Assembly (NCBI RefSeq): GCF_003334855.1
Contig: NZ_QOWE01000028.1
Location: 59,721 to 123,720, forward strand
Direction: 5' to 3'
DNA length: 64,000 nt
Source: Larkinella punicea
GTDB lineage: Bacteria; Bacteroidota; Bacteroidia; Cytophagales; Spirosomataceae
Of the stretch, positions 60,422-64,000 are shown piece after piece. A program made the position numbers and the translations under genes. Positions within the stretch are counted from its first letter, which is position 1. Each line of letters starts with the position of its first letter. Below the pieces are notes generated by a model. That model saw nothing but the letters and a program-made list of their open reading frames with translations. It searched no databases and was not told the DNA's origin.

Positions 60422-61747
60422 TCACCGGACAGACTGGAAACCCAGCCGCAGACTGACGCCCCCCGAACCAAGCAGGAGATTTTCCCGCGTAAACGGCCCG
60501 ATTGGGTATTTCAGATACGGCTCGGCGGATAGGCGGAATCGGGTGCCGATCCGGCGTTCCACGCCAATGGACAGATTGAGGATTCGCCCCCAGTAAATTT
60601 TCTGAAAAGCTGGGGCGGCCTGGTTTATTGTTTCCCGCGCCGTTACGAACTGTGTGGTCGTTTGCTCCTGCCCGTTGGTTCCCATCACCACCACCGTCAC
60701 TTCCTTCTGCTGCTGGTAGGTGTAAGCGTAGTGTTCGTTCAGAAAAGCGACGGACGACAGACCCGCTTCGGCATAGAAGCCCAAATCAGCCGATTTTTTG
60801 GGCCGAAATCGGATGTTCACCGGCAGATCGACCGCCGTGAGCCGGATGCGGGTCGCAACCAACTGGGGAATCGTCGAAACAACGAACACTTCCGGTTCGG
60901 CGGTTCCGAGTTTTTGCTGCGCCATCGACAACCCGGTCGACAGGCTAAACCGGCGGCTGATCGGGATTTCCGAAAAAAGTCCGCCCCCAACGGCCGACGA
61001 CGCCGAACTTCCGGCGGCATACACCGACTGCGGAGCCAGACTGACGCCCCAGATGGGCGTTTGCCCCGTTTTAGACCGCTCTATTTTCGCAATCGCGGGC
61101 TGTTCCGTCCATAGTTTTAAGGGAAGACCCAACGGCCGAAGCGGTTGTTGAGCCATTTTTATAGATCGGGGTTTTATCCGTTCAAACAAACCGGATTGAG
61201 GGATTAATTCGTGGGGTTGATTAGTCTGATCAATCCCAGGCGATTGGTTTGAATATTGAGAAAAGTCGGTTTTTGTAGATTCATTTTTGGGTTTTAAGGG
61301 TTTACCGGAACGAGTTAGCGCTATCGATTTAGAATTTTTTAGCTGAAAGTCGTTTTGACTATTTGAAACGTTTCCGCTTTCTGCCCCTAAAGCCGTCCGC
61401 GACCCTGGCTTCACCCCTAAATCCCCTAAAGGGGACTTTCTAGATCCGGATTTTGCTGCGTCCAAGTCCCCTTTAGGGGATTTAGGGGTGGAAGCGGTTT
61501 TGAGGGAAGAAACCGCCAGTTCAGCCGAATCCGGTCGCCCAACATACAGCCAAACCGGCACGCCCAGAACGCCGAGCAACAGACAGGCCGCCATCGTATA
61601 CCGGAACCAGACCAGCGGTTGTCGCTGCTGCCGTTTGCGCCGGAGCCGCTGAAATTCCTCCCACGAACCGGGCTCGTAAGCCGGTTCATACCGCCCCATC
61701 GTCTTTCGGATCTGATCGGTCAGCCGTTTATGGATAGAATCTTTCAT
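60422..61747 (-). CDS. One-TM and beta-barrel fusion, putative sigma partner, with palindromic insert
   Basis: 441 residues. A cytoplasmic N-terminus of about 45 residues (GSWEEFQRLRRKRQQRQP), one TM helix at about 47-67 (YTMAACLLLGVLGVPVWLYV), a disordered Ser/Lys/Pro-rich stretch at about 70-210, and a C-terminal beta-barrel-like domain at about 230-441 (FSLSTGLSMAQQKL, GFYAEAGLSSVAFL, GGVSLRLGF). The gene overlaps the upstream sigma gene by 20 bases, so its cytoplasmic N-terminus likely binds that sigma factor. A palindromic element (61383-61489) supplies SPKGDLDAAKSGSRKSPLGD inside the disordered part. Such inner-membrane to outer-membrane designs are found in Bacteroidota beside ECF genes. 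Function inferred. Confidence 0.75.
   Translation of the reverse strand: MKDSIHKRLTDQIRKTMGRYEPAYEPGSWEEFQRLRRKRQQRQPLVWFRYTMAACLLLGVLGVPVWLYVGRPDSAELAVSSLKTASTPKSPKGDLDAAKSGSRKSPLGDLGVKPGSRTALGAESGNVSNSQNDFQLKNSKSIALTRSGKPLKPKNESTKTDFSQYSNQSPGIDQTNQPHELIPQSGLFERIKPRSIKMAQQPLRPLGLPLKLWTEQPAIAKIERSKTGQTPIWGVSLAPQSVYAAGSSASSAVGGGLFSEIPISRRFSLSTGLSMAQQKLGTAEPEVFVVSTIPQLVATRIRLTAVDLPVNIRFRPKKSADLGFYAEAGLSSVAFLNEHYAYTYQQQKEVTVVVMGTNGQEQTTTQFVTARETINQAAPAFQKIYWGRILNLSIGVERRIGTRFRLSAEPYLKYPIGPFTRENLLLGSGGVSLRLGFQSVR
61383..61489. repeat. Palindromic element inserted in frame in the sigma-partner gene (copy B)
   Basis: Flank 61383-61412, exact 26-bp arms 61413-61438 and 61464-61489, 25-base centre 61439-61463. 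Relative to the copy at 56302-56408 the flank keeps its orientation (24 of 30 identical) but the centre is reversed (21 of 25 identical after reverse-complementing). Confidence 0.9.
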
Positions 61748-62303
61748 TGTGATTCGGGAAATAATTTTTCACCAACCGGGCGAGTTTTTCTTTCGCCCGA
61801 ACCAGGTAAACCCGCGACGAGCTGACCGACAGATTGAGTTGCCGGGCAATTTCGTCGTGCGAATAGCCTTCGATTTCGTATAAGTTAAACACCATGCGGT
61901 AGTGGTCGGGAAGGTGCTGGAGCAGGTTCAGAATGTCCTCCGCCGTGAGTTGGCTAATGACCGAATCTTCGAGGGTTACGGCCTGGCTGTCGGCCTGTTC
62001 CGGGTCGACGGTGTGGGCGTGTTTGGCCAGTTTCCGGTAATGATCGAGGGCGGTATTGACCACAATCCGGCGCAGCCAGCCTTTGAACGTTTCGTCGAAC
62101 GAATATCGGTCGATCCGGTCGAAGACTTTCATAAAACTATCGTTGACCACGCTGCCCGCTTCCTGCCGGGCCGGGTGGTATCGCAACGCAATGGCCATTG
62201 TAAACCCGTAAAAATGCTTGTAGAACATTTCCTGGTGCTGCGGGTTGCCTTTCCGGCATCCTTCGATGAGTTGTCGTTCAAAAGGAGTACAATCTGGTGC
62301 CAT
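61728..62303 (-). CDS. ECF-type RNA polymerase sigma factor
   Basis: 191 residues with region 2 at about 25-95 (AGSVVNDSFMKVFDRIDRYS, FKGWLRRIVVNTALDHYRK) and region 4 at about 130-185 (LQHLPDHYRMVFNLYEIEGY, SHDEIARQLNLSVSSSRVYL). The ATG at 62303 is preferred, because a start at 62351 lies upstream of the terminator at 62321-62356. It overlaps the next gene, a membrane/barrel partner. The seven-copy ECF motif of the caspase region is not seen in front of it, so it probably governs other promoters. Confidence 0.92.
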   Translation of the reverse strand: MAPDCTPFERQLIEGCRKGNPQHQEMFYKHFYGFTMAIALRYHPARQEAGSVVNDSFMKVFDRIDRYSFDETFKGWLRRIVVNTALDHYRKLAKHAHTVDPEQADSQAVTLEDSVISQLTAEDILNLLQHLPDHYRMVFNLYEIEGYSHDEIARQLNLSVSSSRVYLVRAKEKLARLVKNYFPNHNERFYP

Positions 62304-62320
62304 ATCACCGGCTGCGGGCG

Positions 62321-62356
62321 ATAAAAAAGAACGGTGAGCCCGACGGCTCACCGTTC
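62321..62356 (-). terminator. Rho-independent terminator of the lipoprotein gene
   Basis: Exact 12-bp stem GAACGGTGAGCC (62329-62340) with its complement (62345-62356), 4-base loop, and six Ts on the minus strand. Confidence 0.9.
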
Positions 62357-62373
62357 CGCGGATGAGTGGTATT

Positions 62374-62904
62374 TTACCGGTTGGAATTCGTAACGCTACC
62401 GTTTGGGTTCAGCGTGGTGTCCTGCACCTTCGACCCGTTGTAGACGACAAAGGTTGTATTGGAATGATCACCTTCGCCAACCACTTTGGTAACGTCAATT
62501 TTGAGCGTATGTACGAGGTCGGTCGGGCAGCCGGAAACTTCACCGGTTTCATGAATCAGCGCCAGGTGGATCGTCGGCGGATAAATCATGATTTCGACCC
62601 CGTTCCAGACGGCCTTGAAGGATTCGGGCGAACAACCGCCTTTTACTTTCACCGTCAGGATGTTCCCGTCACGGGTGACGTTCTCGATGGTAAACTGGGT
62701 TCCTTCGGCTTTGGTACGGGCGTTCATGGCCCGGTCAAATTCTTCAGGGCTTTTTTGCAAACTCGTCAGGTCTTTGTCCGAAGGGGCGGGTTCGTTGGCC
62801 GAATCCTGGTTACAGGCTCCGAGCGTCAACAGGACGGCGAGGCTCAACAGAGCGGACATTTTTCGAACCATCAGGAAGCTGGATAAAATGGAATGGATTT
62901 TCAT
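62374..62904 (-). CDS. Hypothetical lipoprotein
   Basis: 176 residues. Lipoprotein signal with hydrophobic core LLSLAVLLTLGAC (Cys at about residue 31; a start at 62871 would shorten the n-region). The mature part holds about 145 residues with a Cys pair (GGCSPESF, SGCPTDLVH) that may form a disulfide and a beta pattern (TIHLALIHETGEVS). Family not recognised. Monocistronic, ends at a strong terminator ahead of the sigma gene. Confidence 0.7.
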   Translation of the reverse strand: MKIHSILSSFLMVRKMSALLSLAVLLTLGACNQDSANEPAPSDKDLTSLQKSPEEFDRAMNARTKAEGTQFTIENVTRDGNILTVKVKGGCSPESFKAVWNGVEIMIYPPTIHLALIHETGEVSGCPTDLVHTLKIDVTKVVGEGDHSNTTFVVYNGSKVQDTTLNPNGSVTNSNR

Positions 62905-62992
62905 GGATATAAAACTGTTTAGTGGTTACTAAACCCATGACGTAGCGCCCGGAACGAACGCTACAACCCCTCGCATTTTTTTTCAGAAACCG

Positions 62993-63664
62993 TCAGTTCA
63001 ACGCCTGCCCGATCACGCACGTCCGGTTATACGCTTCCACGATCTCGCCAAACCGGTTCCAGTCCCGGCGCGTGGCGGCCGGAAACTGCCGCACGAAGGC
63101 CGGGCAGTCGCCAAACAAAGCCTCGTGTTCGTCGTCGATGGTTCCTTTTTTCACGATGCGCGCGTTGGTCTGGTCTTTCACCACCACAAAGCTGAGGTCT
63201 CTCGGGTTGGTGCTGATCGTGAAATTGCCGAAGGTATACTCCGCGTTTTTCTTCCAGCCGCTGGCGTCGAAATACAGCGTAATTTTGCCCGGATGGCTCA
63301 GCCGTTCGAGCAGGGCGGTTTTTCCGTCTTTGCGCGGATTGGGCACCCGCTCAAAAACCACCTGCTCCCGTTCGCGGGGAATGGCCCCGGTGGCGTAGGC
63401 AAATTTTGGAATGTTCTGGGCCACCAGGCGGAGTTTCTCGCCTTTGAAGGTTACTTTTTTGTCGTCGGCGGTGCGAACCACGACGCTGGCCGGGGCGTCA
63501 TTCACCATCGCGCCAACCCGGACTTTCCCGCGAATGGTATCGTTGTCGGTCGTGACGACATACCCGTCGGTCCACGACGTAATGGCGCCCAGCGGAACAT
63601 ATTGGGCCATCCCAATGGTGCTGCTCAGCAGAGCCGCGAAGAAACTGATTTTTAACGTGTTCAT
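62993..63664 (-). CDS. Secreted protein of unknown function
   Basis: 223 residues with a signal peptide (ISFFAALLSSTIGMAQ). The mature region is beta-rich (GYVVTTDNDTIRGKVRV, KITLYFDASGWKKNAEY) and ends in a helical tail with two Cys (GDCPAFVRQF, RTCVIGQ). This resembles small secreted proteins common in Spirosoma-like genomes, but I do not recognise a named family. It stands alone on the minus strand; the region to its left carries the lipoprotein gene. Confidence 0.7.
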   Translation of the reverse strand: MNTLKISFFAALLSSTIGMAQYVPLGAITSWTDGYVVTTDNDTIRGKVRVGAMVNDAPASVVVRTADDKKVTFKGEKLRLVAQNIPKFAYATGAIPREREQVVFERVPNPRKDGKTALLERLSHPGKITLYFDASGWKKNAEYTFGNFTISTNPRDLSFVVVKDQTNARIVKKGTIDDEHEALFGDCPAFVRQFPAATRRDWNRFGEIVEAYNRTCVIGQALN

Positions 63665-63683
63665 GGTTGTTTACTTGGTTATT

Positions 63684-63868
63684 AAAAATGGTTTACGGTT
63701 TTCAGTTTACGGTGCGGCTCCTCCGTTGTCGCTCGCGAGTGACTTTTATCCAAAGGGCCTCTGGCCCGTACATTTGCTTTTCGAAACTATAGCTATCCGC
63801 TTAAAAACCTTCCTCGGGCCAGAGGCCCTTCGAATAGAATTCACTCGCGACACGCGAGCGACAACGGA
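63684..63868. repeat. Composite palindromic repeat
   Basis: A GTTTACGGTTTTC motif (63689-63701; same family as 58940-59059) followed by a palindrome with two nested exact 16-bp stems: 63722-63737 with 63853-63868, and 63753-63768 with 63815-63830. It fills the gap upstream of the secreted protein gene. The last bases (63869-64000) show nothing I can name. Confidence 0.7.
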
Positions 63869-64000
63869 GTGCCATCATACCTTTGTTCGACACCCTCTTT
63901 GATTACCATTAACCGAATTATCTTTGGTAGTCACTCGGCTAAGCGGTGGGGGATGGATAAAAACAGCAGTGCCTTAGGTGCCTGACACCGTTACCTATGT

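Overview
The window looks like a chromosomal segment of a Bacteroidota bacterium, order Cytophagales, most like Spirosomataceae (Spirosoma/Larkinella-type). I infer this from the moderate GC content, promoters of the TTTG-N20-TAnnTTT(G/A) type, many secreted lipoproteins, a TonB receptor with a carboxypeptidase-like N-terminal domain, ECF sigma factors paired with one-TM partner proteins, and large FtsX-type permeases with a permease prefix domain. No rRNA, tRNA, CRISPR array or intact insertion sequence was seen.

Region 1 (about 1.8-26.4 kb) is the most interesting part. It holds five large secreted or membrane proteins with clan CD protease domains: two caspase-like proteins (one with TPRs), an ankyrin-TPR-CHAT protein, a TPR-CHAT protein with a C-terminal membrane anchor, and a 14-blade WD40-caspase protein. 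With them are an ECF sigma factor and its one-TM partner, a second very divergent sigma-like protein translationally coupled to its own one-TM partner, an M48-like metalloprotease, two secreted proteins with PPC-like domains, and a proline-rich beta-barrel protein. Reading the upstream regions, I found the same bipartite promoter, TGTTAC(A/T)(A/T)T-N13-NGAATA, in front of seven transcription units: both caspases, ankyrin-TPR-CHAT, the ECF sigma gene itself, M48, WD40-caspase and the PPC operon. The spacer is exactly 13 nt each time. This points to a self-activating ECF regulon of envelope-located caspase/CHAT proteins, and it is my main candidate for an undescribed system.

Region 2 (26.6-37.6 kb) is housekeeping or metabolic: an M1-like aminopeptidase, an ABC exporter, a DUF1611 (DgcN-like)/enolase-superfamily epimerase/APC transporter operon probably for D-glutamate or dipeptide-type substrates, and an MscS channel. 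A roughly 250-bp MITE-like palindromic element lies at 30.9-31.2 kb.

Region 3 (37.65-51.99 kb) is an array of paralogous prefix-domain FtsX permeases under a PadR regulator. A fourth copy survives only as a C-terminal remnant at 37.65-37.80 kb. Between the remnant and the intact copies sits a defence/mobile module: a nuclease-methylase fusion with a separate HsdS whose 5' end is frameshifted, followed by an XRE/ImmA-IrrE/PIN-like trio.

Region 4 (52.3-64.0 kb) has a GH125 alpha-mannosidase and a probable iron-related operon (DUF4856, imelysin, HTTM membrane protein, TonB receptor). It also has an ECF sigma factor overlapping an inner-membrane/beta-barrel fusion partner, a lipoprotein and a secreted protein. 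Two coding genes here carry the same palindromic element in frame, with the central segment in opposite orientations. Several other intergenic palindrome families occur throughout.
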